From: a virus
Length of the DNA stretch: 64,000 bases
Virus record (IMG/VR): IMGVR_UViG_3300026097_001200
Coordinates: 41,332 to 105,331 of that record
Reading direction: 5' to 3' (one strand)
The stretch's first letter is position 1; every line of letters starts with the position of its first letter. Position numbers and translations under genes: made by a program. This document shows positions 1 through 7,716 of this stretch, one piece after another. The notes under the pieces are model-generated. The model saw nothing but the letters and a program-made list of their open reading frames with translations. It was not told the DNA's origin and ran no database searches.

Positions 1-526
1 ATTTAGAATCAGGCAGGTTTGGCATATCGAGTATTTTATTTCTCCAGGATTTAACTGTATAAACTGGTTCTGGTATATATTTAGAAAATTCAGGCTCTAC
101 CACTGACGCCTGCCCTTCTACTAAAAAGATATTATCAATTTTAAATTCAGAAATAATATCACTTATTTCTCGATAAACTTTTTTAGCTGTAATATGTACT
201 AGGTCATGTAATTTCCATTCCCAATTGTCAATTGGCCATCCATTTTTTTCCTGTGATGGATTAATTAGAAAACTATTTAAATCTCTGATTGGTGTAGTAT
301 GAAACCATACTATTAAATCAGGTTTTTCCAATTTTAAAATAAAATTTTTATATAAGTTCCATGAGTGATAATTGGACATACCAATTGTACCAAAATTATA
401 AACAGCGCATCCTTTTTTTTCTAATAAACCAGTTAAATGTCCATTTACCAAAGTGGTAGTTCCGGCACAGCGCCACATCGATTCTGCCCAACAATCACCT
501 AGTATTACAATTTTTTTTTGATTCAC
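1..526 (-). CDS. SGNH/GDSL-like hydrolase, 3' end cut by window
   Basis: Read from a GTG at 526 (VNQKKIVILGDCWAES...), open to the window edge, about 175 residues visible. The first beta strand followed by GDCWAES resembles block I of SGNH hydrolases (GDS with the nucleophilic Ser replaced or shifted), and the downstream Asn-Phe-Gly-Thr-Ile-Gly-Met-Ser-Asn stretch resembles the Gly and Asn blocks. Such proteins are usually acyl or acetyl esterases acting on carbohydrates. The GTG overlaps the stop of the upstream small gene (GTGA), so the two are translationally coupled. The C-terminal Asp-x-x-His block lies outside the window, so catalytic competence cannot be judged. Two other SGNH-like genes occur at 26187 and 33216. 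Family assignment is moderate; substrate unknown. Confidence 0.6.
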   Translation of the reverse strand, partial: MNQKKIVILGDCWAESMWRCAGTTTLVNGHLTGLLEKKGCAVYNFGTIGMSNYHSWNLYKNFILKLEKPDLIVWFHTTPIRDLNSFLINPSQEKNGWPIDNWEWKLHDLVHITAKKVYREISDIISEFKIDNIFLVEGQASVVEPEFSKYIPEPVYTVKSWRNKILDMPNLPDSK

Positions 527-663
527 CCTTGTCCTCGGTAGCGTTTTTTAACTGTGTTTTTACCTTTATAACTGCTACGAGGACTATGTCCTATACTGGT
601 ACGTTTTTTTACACTGCGTTCACTGATTAATGTACTTTGCGTTGAAGATTTTTTTGTTGCCAT
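523..663 (-). CDS. small very basic protein, 46 aa
   Basis: Starts ATG at 663 (MATKKSSTQSTLISERSVKK...) and ends TGA at 523-525, overlapping the GTG of the next gene. It is rich in Lys, Arg, Ser and Thr with almost no acidic residues, a composition typical of nucleic-acid-binding or virion-packaged small phage proteins. It lies 3 bp after the stop of the dioxygenase-like gene, in the same minus-strand run. I do not recognise a family. Reality is supported by tight coupling on both sides and biased composition. Confidence 0.6.
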   Translation of the reverse strand: MATKKSSTQSTLISERSVKKRTSIGHSPRSSYKGKNTVKKRYRGQG

Positions 664-666
664 AAT

Positions 667-1311
667 TTACCTATTTTTTAATAATACTGTTAGACCTAAT
701 AGCATGCTGTATCTATCTTGTCTTGTACGATTCCACCCATCGTGCCATGTATTCCAGTCATTTGCATGAAACCACCCTTGGCCAAAATCACTAGGAACCT
801 GTAGTGGGTTATTTCTTTGTGGGTCGTCGTAAAACATAGTACAATGATCTATGCTATCGTGATCTGTAAAATATACCATGCCGGTGCCAATTAGCAATCG
901 ATAATCACAGTGAATACCATTTTCAAATCCTGGTTTGTCCAGTGTAAACTCGGCGTGTAGTTCACTGTTTTCCATCATCATATCAGATGTCATGCCCCAG
1001 CGACTGGTAAATTCTTCTTTTTGAGAGTATAGTGCATCAATTACTTTGCGTTTTGCTATATCTGTGCCAAAATAACGAATAACCTGTTGTAGCATTGGGC
1101 TATCAGGGCGATGTACTTTGTAGCGATACCCTCCCCACATGTCATGGTCGATTTTAGTTTCCACGCCATATGGATTCCATGATTCTTTTTTAAGCTCATC
1201 GACTATATCGGGCTGGGTGTGACCGTTACTAAAAGATATCTGTAGAACCTTGCTATCAATAGGTTCTAAATCAAAAAAGATGTTGTCTAATGTATTAAAA
1301 TAATCGTACAT
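667..1311 (-). CDS. putative Fe(II)/2-oxoglutarate dioxygenase-like protein
   Basis: 214 aa from the ATG at 1311, preceded by an AAGGA ribosome site. A longer reading from a TTG at 1341 would overlap the upstream gene by 26 bp and is less likely. His134-x-Asp136, distal His190 and Arg200 have the order and spacing of the 2-His-1-carboxylate facial triad plus 2OG-binding Arg of prolyl-hydroxylase/phytanoyl-type folds. The C-terminal half aligns by eye with the next gene upstream (1316-1933), so the two are tandem paralogues. Phages often carry such oxygenases; the substrate here is unknown but the neighbours are carbohydrate and rSAM genes. Confidence 0.6.
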   Translation of the reverse strand: MYDYFNTLDNIFFDLEPIDSKVLQISFSNGHTQPDIVDELKKESWNPYGVETKIDHDMWGGYRYKVHRPDSPMLQQVIRYFGTDIAKRKVIDALYSQKEEFTSRWGMTSDMMMENSELHAEFTLDKPGFENGIHCDYRLLIGTGMVYFTDHDSIDHCTMFYDDPQRNNPLQVPSDFGQGWFHANDWNTWHDGWNRTRQDRYSMLLGLTVLLKNR

Positions 1312-1315
1312 GCTT

Positions 1316-1933
1316 CTACGTCCTTTGTAAGTGTGCTCCAATGTTATTTTCTTCTTGACTTGAATTATACAACCATATCAATATACTGTATCGATCGTCG
1401 TTGGTGTTATTTTTTCCAGCATGCCATATTTTTTCTGGGATTGCCCAACCTTTACTGAATTCAGTACTACTAATATAAATTGGGATATTATCATGTTCAT
1501 TGGCGTAAAACTCAGTAGCTCTGTTACTATCTAATTCTTGATTTAAATAGATCATAGCAGACAGCCATACGCGATCAGGATCGTAGTGTTTGCCGACGTG
1601 ATACCCAGGCTTGTCTTTTGTTAATGAAACATATAGTTTTCCGTACTCATTGATTTCATTTAAACTTATATCAAGATTATGTGATACTACAATCTCAGAT
1701 AAAATCGCCTTTACAGTATCACTACCGAGATATTGTATTATTTGTTGTAATTTTGTGCAGGATATATCTGTACAACGCTGTCTGTAGCATGCAATATATG
1801 TATTCTGATCTAAGTCCTCCCATGATTCCGAACGCAACGAATCATGCAATTCTTCTTTGGTAAAAGGACAGCAAAGAGATAGTTCTAACGGGAGGCCATT
1901 GCCGTTATCTATGCATGTTAAAGAAAAATCCAT
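1316..1933 (-). CDS. putative Fe(II)/2-oxoglutarate dioxygenase-like protein (paralogue)
   Basis: 205 aa, ATG at 1933 immediately after the stop of the rSAM gene, with a GGAGAC ribosome site. His116-x-Asp118, His171 and Arg181 match the triad spacing of the downstream paralogue (HxD, about 54 residues, His, 10 residues, Arg). The shared phrase Thr-x-Asp-Lys-Pro-Gly before the HxD supports a recent duplication with strong divergence elsewhere. Position directly after an rSAM gene suggests that both act in the same pathway. Function beyond a non-heme iron fold is inferred. Confidence 0.55.
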   Translation of the reverse strand: MDFSLTCIDNGNGLPLELSLCCPFTKEELHDSLRSESWEDLDQNTYIACYRQRCTDISCTKLQQIIQYLGSDTVKAILSEIVVSHNLDISLNEINEYGKLYVSLTKDKPGYHVGKHYDPDRVWLSAMIYLNQELDSNRATEFYANEHDNIPIYISSTEFSKGWAIPEKIWHAGKNNTNDDRYSILIWLYNSSQEENNIGAHLQRT

Positions 1934-3190
1934 TTACTCTTGTCTCCATTCACGATCCAGCCAAGGAAATAAAGATCGCCAATCTGTGCCGCGTCTGCGG
2001 TCGATTTCATCTAGATATACCTGTAGATCTTGTATTCTCTCAACTCGTCGTATGCTGTTACTTATCTGCTGTTTAATGCCTTTCATGTGATCTTGTGCGT
2101 TGGTGTCTTTCATTTCGGCGATAATAGCATCTATGTCGTCCTCAAAAACTCCAGCTCCAAATATTGCTGGATCCATATGCGGCGGTGCCATTACTGTCAT
2201 AAAACTGTAGTTGATTGGATTGTGAGGCGGTCTTTTTTGATTCCATTCGTTGATTTTTCTAACCAATTCGGGAGCAGTTTTTATTGTAAGAGGACTGATT
2301 GCAGCATTGACACACTGCACTACCCAGGGCTTTTCTAACAAATATGTAAAGTTATCTTCCCATTCTTGTAAATCCAATCCCCAGCGAACATACTCTTCCT
2401 GCGGTCCCCAGCTGTCTAGACTTCCGGTTATTTGCAGTCTTTTAAGAGCACCTTTTTCTACCATCTGCTCGAACCGATCTATATATGCACGAAACTTTTT
2501 AGTTGGCACCTTGAGATTGGTAATAATATTAAAAGTGAGTTCAGGATTTGGGTGGCTTTCCCAGAAGTCAATGCTGAGATCAAACTCCTTTTGAAAAAAG
2601 GGTTCACCTCCTAATATTTGATAGTAGCGTATCTTTTTGTATCTGTCTTTGTCATGTAGATACTGCCAAAAGTCTGCCAGCTGTTGCTCGTAGTTTTCGT
2701 TTTTTTGACTCCAGTTGGCTATGTGTACACTGCCGTGTTTGAAGTCTCCAAACCGTTTAGTTTCTTCTTCCCACTTGGTACTGAAGTGCCCGCCGCAGTA
2801 GAGACAGGCCATGTTACATACATTGTTAAAATAAACTTCTAGTATTGTAGGCACTACTTCGTTGGTTTCTGGGTCTTCAAACAGTTCTTCTGGCGTTCTG
2901 TCTTGGTCGTGTCCTGCTTGCAGTTGATACAGTCTGTCACTGACACCTCCTGCTTCTTCGATTTTTTGGCAGTACTGACAGCCCTCTTGCGGCCATTCAC
3001 CGCGGCGCATTATTTCTCTGGCACGGACCTTGTTAGGAAGATTATGAAAACTTGCAAAGTCATCCAGTGGAATAGCTGCTTGATCAGTTCTGTGACAACT
3101 ACTGCTAGTGCCTTGTCCTAGATATACTGTGCTCCATGCCCACTTTAACAAGCAAGCTGTATCACCTTTTACTGGAAATATTTTTGACAT
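1934..3190 (-). CDS. radical SAM protein, subfamily B (N-terminal Cys cluster)
   Basis: 418 aa. The radical SAM motif CNMACLYC binds [4Fe-4S] with Cys125, Cys129 and Cys132, followed by a Gly-Gly-Glu-Pro motif typical of the SAM-binding strand. The N-terminus has Cys13, Cys32 and Cys71-x2-Cys74 ahead of the core. The same layout (Cys-x-x-x-Lys-Trp ... Ser-Cys-His ... Cys-x2-Cys) recurs in the genes at 41304, 42719 and 46673, so I call this subfamily B. Such enzymes resemble the twitch/SPASM-type rSAM proteins annotated in marine phages. The gene stands apart from the main rSAM cluster, beside two oxygenase-like genes. Substrate unknown. Confidence 0.85.
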   Translation of the reverse strand: MSKIFPVKGDTACLLKWAWSTVYLGQGTSSSCHRTDQAAIPLDDFASFHNLPNKVRAREIMRRGEWPQEGCQYCQKIEEAGGVSDRLYQLQAGHDQDRTPEELFEDPETNEVVPTILEVYFNNVCNMACLYCGGHFSTKWEEETKRFGDFKHGSVHIANWSQKNENYEQQLADFWQYLHDKDRYKKIRYYQILGGEPFFQKEFDLSIDFWESHPNPELTFNIITNLKVPTKKFRAYIDRFEQMVEKGALKRLQITGSLDSWGPQEEYVRWGLDLQEWEDNFTYLLEKPWVVQCVNAAISPLTIKTAPELVRKINEWNQKRPPHNPINYSFMTVMAPPHMDPAIFGAGVFEDDIDAIIAEMKDTNAQDHMKGIKQQISNSIRRVERIQDLQVYLDEIDRRRGTDWRSLFPWLDREWRQE

Positions 3191-3197
3191 GTTGTAA

Positions 3198-4328
3198 TTA
3201 TGAGCTTTCTATTTGATGAATAACTTCTTGTAACTGTTGATCAAAATTTAAAAACGCATTATGCAAAATTTTGTTTCGATTAACAAGTAATTTTAAATTA
3301 TGATAATGTATACGTTCTAACTCAGGTATCACCGACTCCCAGTCAAACTCTGATAAATGTTGCATCAGTTCAACAATAGCATCGGCTCTTTCTTGGTAGG
3401 TAGGCAGTGAGTCATAGTCTTCACTCCAAAGAGATTCATAAGTCATAAATCCCATTTTGCGCAGGTTTGTTATGAAGTGTTTTGCCCCATATATTACAAA
3501 AGGAATACCAGTAAAAAGTGCTTTTGTAGTTTTTTCTGTTATAGCAAAATTATCTACTTGGTCATCTGCAATCTGTGTTTCCACAACAAGGTACAGTCTA
3601 GCCTGATTATATAGATCAATTGGCGGCGACTCGCTAATGGCAATTGTATCTTGTAATTGCTGTCTATCGCTCCAGTTAAAATCGGGCGTCCTTTCAAATT
3701 GTATATCATGCTTAAATATAGTGACGTTACCTCGGAGATTATTACAAATACTCAAAGCAAAAGAATCTTCGGGTATCTTGTTTTTTATTTTCTTAACTAA
3801 GTAGGTTCGCTCTGGTCTCCCGGATCCTATCAACGAAACAAAATCAACAGTTTTTTCACTACGGAAATCGTAAAATTTATCATTGTTTTGATTAGGAAAA
3901 TTGAAAACTGGATCGAAAAAATCTACGGTAGCCAGTTGATACAGAAGGAAAGGCCAGTAAATGTTTACGTAATGTATTTTTTCCCCGAGCCAATTGAATA
4001 TCGGATGGTCGTCAGCAGAAAACTTATCACCAGTAACAAATATATAAACACAGTCTGATTTTAATTTAAACAAGGTAGGCATGTGTTCAGCACTAAAACG
4101 ACGAACTCCTTCAGACATGTTGAAAAAAAATTTTATCTTTGCAGGATCGTTATTAATTGTTTCAGCAGAATCTTGTACAGAAAAAACTGGATAGTGTCTG
4201 TTGTTAAAAATCTCAGGCACTGAGTGTGTAGTTGAATATAAGTTAGAATATTTGTGCCACCTGGCATAAACCTTTATAAACAGGTTAGCTAAATGCGAAT
4301 CACTGACATTGTTTAACGGAAGTAACAT
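3198..4328 (-). CDS. exostosin-like glycosyltransferase-type protein
   Basis: 376 aa. The C-terminal block (Thr-Glu-Lys-Thr-x-Lys-Ala ... Ile-Pro-Phe-Val ... Gly-Phe-x-Thr ... Trp-x-Glu-x-Tyr-Asp) is shared with the proteins at 30014 and 48933. It resembles the nucleotide-sugar-binding end of GT47/exostosin-like glycosyltransferases found in phage genomes. No signal peptide or membrane segment is seen, so it should act in the cytoplasm. The gene is AT-richer than its rSAM neighbour, suggesting separate acquisition. A CTAAATAT late-promoter-like box lies 6 bp before the start. Sugar donor and acceptor unknown. Confidence 0.55.
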   Translation of the reverse strand: MLLPLNNVSDSHLANLFIKVYARWHKYSNLYSTTHSVPEIFNNRHYPVFSVQDSAETINNDPAKIKFFFNMSEGVRRFSAEHMPTLFKLKSDCVYIFVTGDKFSADDHPIFNWLGEKIHYVNIYWPFLLYQLATVDFFDPVFNFPNQNNDKFYDFRSEKTVDFVSLIGSGRPERTYLVKKIKNKIPEDSFALSICNNLRGNVTIFKHDIQFERTPDFNWSDRQQLQDTIAISESPPIDLYNQARLYLVVETQIADDQVDNFAITEKTTKALFTGIPFVIYGAKHFITNLRKMGFMTYESLWSEDYDSLPTYQERADAIVELMQHLSEFDWESVIPELERIHYHNLKLLVNRNKILHNAFLNFDQQLQEVIHQIESS

Positions 4329-4333
4329 GAAAA

Positions 4334-4341
4334 ATATTTAG
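4334..4341 (-). promoter_or_regulatory. late-promoter-like box CTAAATAT
   Basis: Read on the minus strand the box is CTAAATAT, close to the T4 late -10 TATAAATA. It faces the gene starting at 4328, with only about 5 nt between box and ATG, which would give a nearly leaderless transcript. One of nine such boxes in this window. Confidence 0.4.
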
Positions 4342-4381
4342 TGCTTTGTTTTTACTGTCTTAACAAACAAATAAGTACACT

Positions 4382-4984
4382 ATGCATACTATTTTTAAAA
4401 ATAATCATCCTGCGCTGACGTTTTTTTATATTCCAAAAACTGCTAGTGTGTCATTGGGAGCAGCGTTGTATACTGCGTTCTCGCCAGGATTAAAAAATAT
4501 CAAATTGAAGAAAATTTCTGACGTACCTCATGCTAATATGCACAATCTGACTAGCAAAGACGATGTTGCAAACAATAGAGTATGTGTTCTGCGACACCCG
4601 TACGATCGAGCAAAAAGTCTATGGCAACATTCTTCTAGAAGAGTTGATACTGCGTGGGCAAGTGATTCATTTGAACTATTCTTAATAAAACGATTTCACG
4701 AAACACACACATTGCTGCCAAACACTGAACTTGACTTAGATAATTTTAATTTTTTTGCACCTCAATGGCACTGGGCACAACATTGCAATATACGTCTAGA
4801 CTTTAACAATCTACATCACGACTTTAACAATATTTTAACTGAATATGTATCTCCAGGCACTTACAATTTACCTAGGAAAAACGTGTTGAACAGCAAGGAC
4901 AGTGTTGATCTAAAACGATATCATAAAACTCTAATACGAAAAATATACGCAGATGACTTTGAACATTTAGGCTTTATACCTTAA
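4382..4984 (+). CDS. sulfotransferase family protein
   Basis: 200 aa. Residues 17-25 (IPKTASVSL) match the 5'-phosphosulfate-binding loop of PAPS-dependent sulfotransferases, and VCVLRHPYDRAKSLW near 67-81 matches the 3'-phosphate-binding motif with Arg71 and Ser79. Length suits the small carbohydrate sulfotransferase type (Sulfotransfer_2). The predicted reaction is transfer of sulfate from PAPS to a hydroxyl or amino group, probably on a sugar. No signal peptide is present. It stands between a glycosyltransferase-like gene on the other strand and a solute-binding protein. Family call is firm; acceptor unknown. Confidence 0.8.
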   Translation: MHTIFKNNHPALTFFYIPKTASVSLGAALYTAFSPGLKNIKLKKISDVPHANMHNLTSKDDVANNRVCVLRHPYDRAKSLWQHSSRRVDTAWASDSFELFLIKRFHETHTLLPNTELDLDNFNFFAPQWHWAQHCNIRLDFNNLHHDFNNILTEYVSPGTYNLPRKNVLNSKDSVDLKRYHKTLIRKIYADDFEHLGFIP

Positions 4985-4988
4985 CACA

Positions 4989-4996
4989 CTAAATAC
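4989..4996 (+). promoter_or_regulatory. late-promoter-like box CTAAATAC
   Basis: CTAAATAC lies between the sulfotransferase stop and the solute-binding-protein start at 5028, leaving room for a leader with the purine-rich GAGAGAGA ribosome site. It resembles the T4 late -10 element. Confidence 0.5.
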
Positions 4997-5027
4997 GATT
5001 CGTATTGCAATATTAGAGAGAGATCTT

Positions 5028-5987
5028 ATGACAACTTATAACCTAAACTGGGTGATTGCCCATGAACCAAAATACCTCTTTTACAGAGTGGCAGAAGACT
5101 TTGCTAACCTGGTTAAAGAGTACGCCGGCGATGATCTTGACATCAATGTCAATGTACTAACCGACGAAGAATACAATGCCAAGTACGATCCTAAAGTACC
5201 AGTAAACAGACACAATCTCTGGAAGCTGTTACAAGACGGTGATGTGCAAATTGCACAGATGCAGACAACCAGTCTTGCACGTCAGTTCAATCCAGAAATG
5301 CATGTGCTTGATCTGCCATATCTTTTCCGTGACCACGATCACGCTGCAAAAGTTCTGGAAGGTGATGTTGGTGTTGAACTGTTAAACAAGTTTGACGAAG
5401 ACAGCAAGATCAAGGGTCTGGCTTACACCTACAGCGGAGGCTATAGACTGCTTCCGAGTACTCAGCGTGTAACCAGCCTAGGCGAACTGGCTGGACTGCC
5501 AATTCGTGCAGGACTCAGCCAACAGGCTAGAGAAGCTATTGAAATGCTAGGCGGTGAAGCTGTGCCAGCTGACACAGAACAAACCTGGGAACTGGCCAAA
5601 ACCGGTAAAGTACAGGCTGCTGAATATGTTACACAGCGCATCTACCCAGATCGTTGTGACGAGTGGATCAAGAGCATTGTTCACACAGAGCACAGCTTGT
5701 TCCTTACCAGCATTGTTGTAAACCAAGATTGGTTCAACAGCCTGCCGCAAGCTGTTCAAGATGTGTTCATGAAGGCCGCATTACAAGCAGCTCGCAACGA
5801 ACGTGAACTAAGTTTAAAAGACGGCGAAACAAACCTACGCAAACTGGAAAGCGAAGGTGTAAACATTGTTTACCTTAGCGAAGAAGAAGAAGCAGAATTA
5901 CATGCACGAGCGGCAGAAATCCGCAAAACTCATGCTGAAACTGTGTTCTCTCCAGGCTTGGTAGACAGTATAGAAAATACCCATTGA
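5028..5987 (+). CDS. TRAP transporter solute-binding protein (DctP family) lacking signal peptide
   Basis: 319 aa. The N-terminus begins directly at the mature fold (Leu-Asn-Trp-Val-Ile-Ala-His-Glu-Pro) and shows the DctP/SBP_bac_7 pattern. Features include Gly-Asp-Val-Gln-Ile-Ala near 71-76, the Asp-Leu-Pro-Tyr-Leu-Phe segment near 95-100, and the Gly-Leu-Pro-Ile-Arg160 segment whose Arg normally salt-bridges a substrate carboxylate. Family members are periplasmic, but no hydrophobic leader precedes this start and the preceding bases are a ribosome site, so the product should stay cytosolic or be packaged. No TRAP membrane subunits are nearby. GC content and codon use resemble the core phage genes, suggesting long residence. 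Confidence 0.8.
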   Translation: MTTYNLNWVIAHEPKYLFYRVAEDFANLVKEYAGDDLDINVNVLTDEEYNAKYDPKVPVNRHNLWKLLQDGDVQIAQMQTTSLARQFNPEMHVLDLPYLFRDHDHAAKVLEGDVGVELLNKFDEDSKIKGLAYTYSGGYRLLPSTQRVTSLGELAGLPIRAGLSQQAREAIEMLGGEAVPADTEQTWELAKTGKVQAAEYVTQRIYPDRCDEWIKSIVHTEHSLFLTSIVVNQDWFNSLPQAVQDVFMKAALQAARNERELSLKDGETNLRKLESEGVNIVYLSEEEEAELHARAAEIRKTHAETVFSPGLVDSIENTH

Positions 5988-6012
5988 CAAAGACCAATCT
6001 CCCACGTATACT
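5984..6012 (+). promoter_or_regulatory. sigma70-type promoter (TTGACA-N17-TATACT)
   Basis: TTGACA at 5984-5989, 17-bp spacer, TATACT at 6007-6012. The -35 box overlaps the stop codon of the solute-binding protein. It drives the small HTH-like gene at 6045. A 9-bp inverted repeat (AATCTCCCA 5996-6004 and TGGGAGATT 6033-6041) flanks the -10 and start region and could be an operator. Confidence 0.85.
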
Positions 6013-6044
6013 ACATGTAATATGTTGTGTACTGGGAGATTACT

Positions 6045-6248
6045 ATGAGTGCTATGAGTGCAACTATTTTCGAAATTCAAGAATATCTACGTGAAGGCAA
6101 GCTTGGTCACAAGCAAATTGCCGAAAAGCTGGGTGTATCATTGACCTGGGTAACAGACGAAGCAAATGCCATGTATGGTGCTACCAGCAGTGAACCAGAC
6201 TTTGGTCCAGTGGAATACGTATATCCAGGATCAGATCCACAAATCTAA
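6045..6248 (+). CDS. small putative helix-turn-helix protein
   Basis: 67 aa from the ATG at 6045 with a GGGAG site 8 bp upstream; a GTG at 6027 would lie too near the predicted transcript start. Residues around Gly-His-Lys-Gln-Ile-Ala-Glu-Lys-Leu-Gly-Val-Ser read like the first helix, turn and recognition helix of an HTH, followed by an acidic and proline-rich tail. It has its own strong promoter, as expected for an early regulator. A DNA-binding role is inferred only. Confidence 0.6.
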   Translation: MSAMSATIFEIQEYLREGKLGHKQIAEKLGVSLTWVTDEANAMYGATSSEPDFGPVEYVYPGSDPQI

Positions 6249-6253
6249 ATATC

Positions 6254-6271
6254 AAAAAGGTTGACCTTTTT
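6254..6271 (+). terminator. short hairpin overlapping next promoter -35
   Basis: AAAAAGG (6254-6260), TTGA loop, CCTTTTT (6265-6271) form a perfect 7-bp stem just after the stop at 6248. The U tract lies in the stem's 3' arm, so termination would be weak. The loop and 3' arm contain the TTGACC -35 box of the following promoter. Confidence 0.4.
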
Positions 6272-6289
6272 CGTAACTGATCATATACT
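6261..6289 (+). promoter_or_regulatory. sigma70-type promoter (TTGACC-N17-TATACT)
   Basis: TTGACC at 6261-6266, 17-bp spacer, TATACT at 6284-6289. It stands 31 bp before the ATG at 6320 and heads the run 6320-7716. Confidence 0.85.
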
Positions 6290-6319
6290 ATATGTATAGT
6301 GAAGTTACGAGGGTTAAGC

Positions 6320-6691
6320 ATGTTGCAAGTAAAAGACACCACCGAATCCACAAACAAGCGTTTTTCTGTAATAGATATCAACAGTCGTGCTCGTGCAGCG
6401 TATCGCGCTAATCGCAGTTTTTTCGACAGTCAAGCACATCAAGCAAAAGTAAACGCTGTAGATAATATACTTCGCAATTTGGTATTTGCCTATACCAATG
6501 CTTACCAAACAGCTCGTCCTCAAACACGCCGTAAACCAGCCCACACAGAAGTCAAATACGATCGTGTAGTGCAGTACAGCGTAAAAGAGCACAATACACG
6601 CAAACAAACTGCACTAGCTCAATTAGAGGAGCTAGGGTTAACACTTGTTTACAAACCACGCACCAACAGCTACAGTGTTCATGTAGCATAA
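6320..6691 (+). CDS. unknown basic phage protein
   Basis: 123 aa from ATG 6320, preceded by ACGAGGG; an upstream GTG at 6299 would be too close to the -10 box. The protein is Arg, Lys and Gln rich, mostly predicted helical, with no recognised motif. It opens the operon headed by the 6261 promoter, so it is likely expressed early. No function assigned. Confidence 0.65.
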   Translation: MLQVKDTTESTNKRFSVIDINSRARAAYRANRSFFDSQAHQAKVNAVDNILRNLVFAYTNAYQTARPQTRRKPAHTEVKYDRVVQYSVKEHNTRKQTALAQLEELGLTLVYKPRTNSYSVHVA

Positions 6692-6704
6692 CAGGAGCTA
6701 GTAA

Positions 6705-6893
6705 ATGTCATATCTATCAACAGATGAAATGATCAAAATCTTGATCGATCGCATTGGAGATCATCTGCATGATCCAGAACCACAATCAGATCAGTGTTTG
6801 GAGGAACTCCCACAGCCAACCAAGTTGATGTTGTTGCGAGAACTGCGAAACACATACAATCAATATCGTGCAATCATGTCGGGTGATCAATGA
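6705..6893 (+). CDS. small unknown protein
   Basis: 62 aa, preceded by AGGAGCTAGTAA. Acidic, helical, no recognised family. Its stop overlaps the start of the HAD gene (ATGA), indicating coupled translation. Confidence 0.6.
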   Translation: MSYLSTDEMIKILIDRIGDHLHDPEPQSDQCLEELPQPTKLMLLRELRNTYNQYRAIMSGDQ

Positions 6894-7474
6894 AAGACAA
6901 GGTAATCTTAGTAGACTGCGACGGTGTGTTGCTGGACTGGGAATATGCGTTTGATCAATGGATGAAACGTCATGGATACTCAGTGAACTCCGTTGGGCAT
7001 TACAAGATGCACTACAAATACGGTATTGATGGCCGTGAAGCTAAACGACTGATTCGCATGTTCAACGAAAGCGCACAGATTCGCAAACTACCGCCCCTGC
7101 GTGATGCTATCCATTATGTAAAACGATTGCACCAAGAACACGGCTATATTTTTCACGCTATCACAAGCCTCAGCAACGAAGTGTATGCACAGCATCTACG
7201 CACCAAGAATCTGCGTGAGATGTTTGGCGACAGCGTGTTTGAACGTTACGTGTATTTGGATACTGGTGCAGACAAAGACTCAGCACTGGCTGAGTATACT
7301 AACACTGGCTGTTGGTGGGTAGAAGACAAGCCTGAGAATGCAGTAGAAGGCGCCAGGTGCGGATTAGAATCAGTGTTAATGCATCATGAGCATAATGCAG
7401 ACTTTGACACAACCAATCTCAATATAACTCGAGTAAGAAACTGGAAGGGAATTTATGAACTTGTCACTGCTTGA
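6890..7474 (+). CDS. HAD-superfamily phosphatase (5'-nucleotidase-like)
   Basis: 194 aa. Motif I VDCDGVLLDW carries the nucleophile Asp9 and acid/base Asp11. Ala-Ile-Thr-Ser gives motif II, a Lys in the Ala-Asp-Lys-Asp-Ser segment is the likely motif III residue, and Trp-Val-Glu-Asp-Lys-Pro-Glu-Asn supplies motif IV. Size and layout match phage HAD proteins related to 5'(3')-deoxyribonucleotidases, which dephosphorylate nucleoside monophosphates in the cytoplasm. It sits in an early operon, consistent with nucleotide salvage. The exact substrate is not determinable. Confidence 0.75.
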   Translation: MKDKVILVDCDGVLLDWEYAFDQWMKRHGYSVNSVGHYKMHYKYGIDGREAKRLIRMFNESAQIRKLPPLRDAIHYVKRLHQEHGYIFHAITSLSNEVYAQHLRTKNLREMFGDSVFERYVYLDTGADKDSALAEYTNTGCWWVEDKPENAVEGARCGLESVLMHHEHNADFDTTNLNITRVRNWKGIYELVTA

Positions 7475-7716
7475 TCGTGTAGTAGAAACTGGTGTACGAC
7501 TGTATGCCGAAGGGGAAAACAGCTCAACTGTGTGGCAGTTTGTGGATCGAAAACTTCACCAGATCCAGGCCCAGCGACCAGCCTTTTGCTGAATTCAATC
7601 TAGCAAGAGATACTGCGTACACTCGCTTGATCAGCATGGGCGTAATGGATCAAGAGCCAACCTGGACAGAAATTTTAGACTCTATAAACAGCATGCTGGA
7701 CCGCGAAAAAGTTTAA
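7455..7716 (+). pseudogene. small unknown gene split by a +1 frameshift
   Basis: The ATG at 7455 with a GGAAGGGA ribosome site opens a 45-codon frame (MNLSLLDRVVETGVRL...) that stops at 7590-7592. From about 7582 the neighbouring frame continues (Pro-Phe-Ala-Glu-Phe-Asn-Leu...) to a stop at 7716 with normal phage composition. Removing one T from the TTTT run at 7584-7587 joins both into an 86-residue protein. So either the assembly has an indel, the gene is broken, or a programmed frameshift is used. Reading the 3' part as a separate gene from the ATG at 7492 gives an unnatural N-terminus. Confidence 0.55.

Noticed and set aside
5996-6041. AATCTCCCA/TGGGAGATT as an mRNA hairpin hiding the ribosome site at 6034
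   Set aside because: The left arm lies between the -35 and -10 boxes, so it is not transcribed from this promoter; only a DNA operator role remains possible.
7492-7716. Independent gene from ATG 7492
   Set aside because: No ribosome site, and its first 30 residues look like out-of-frame translation of the gene starting at 7455; a frameshifted single gene explains both frames.
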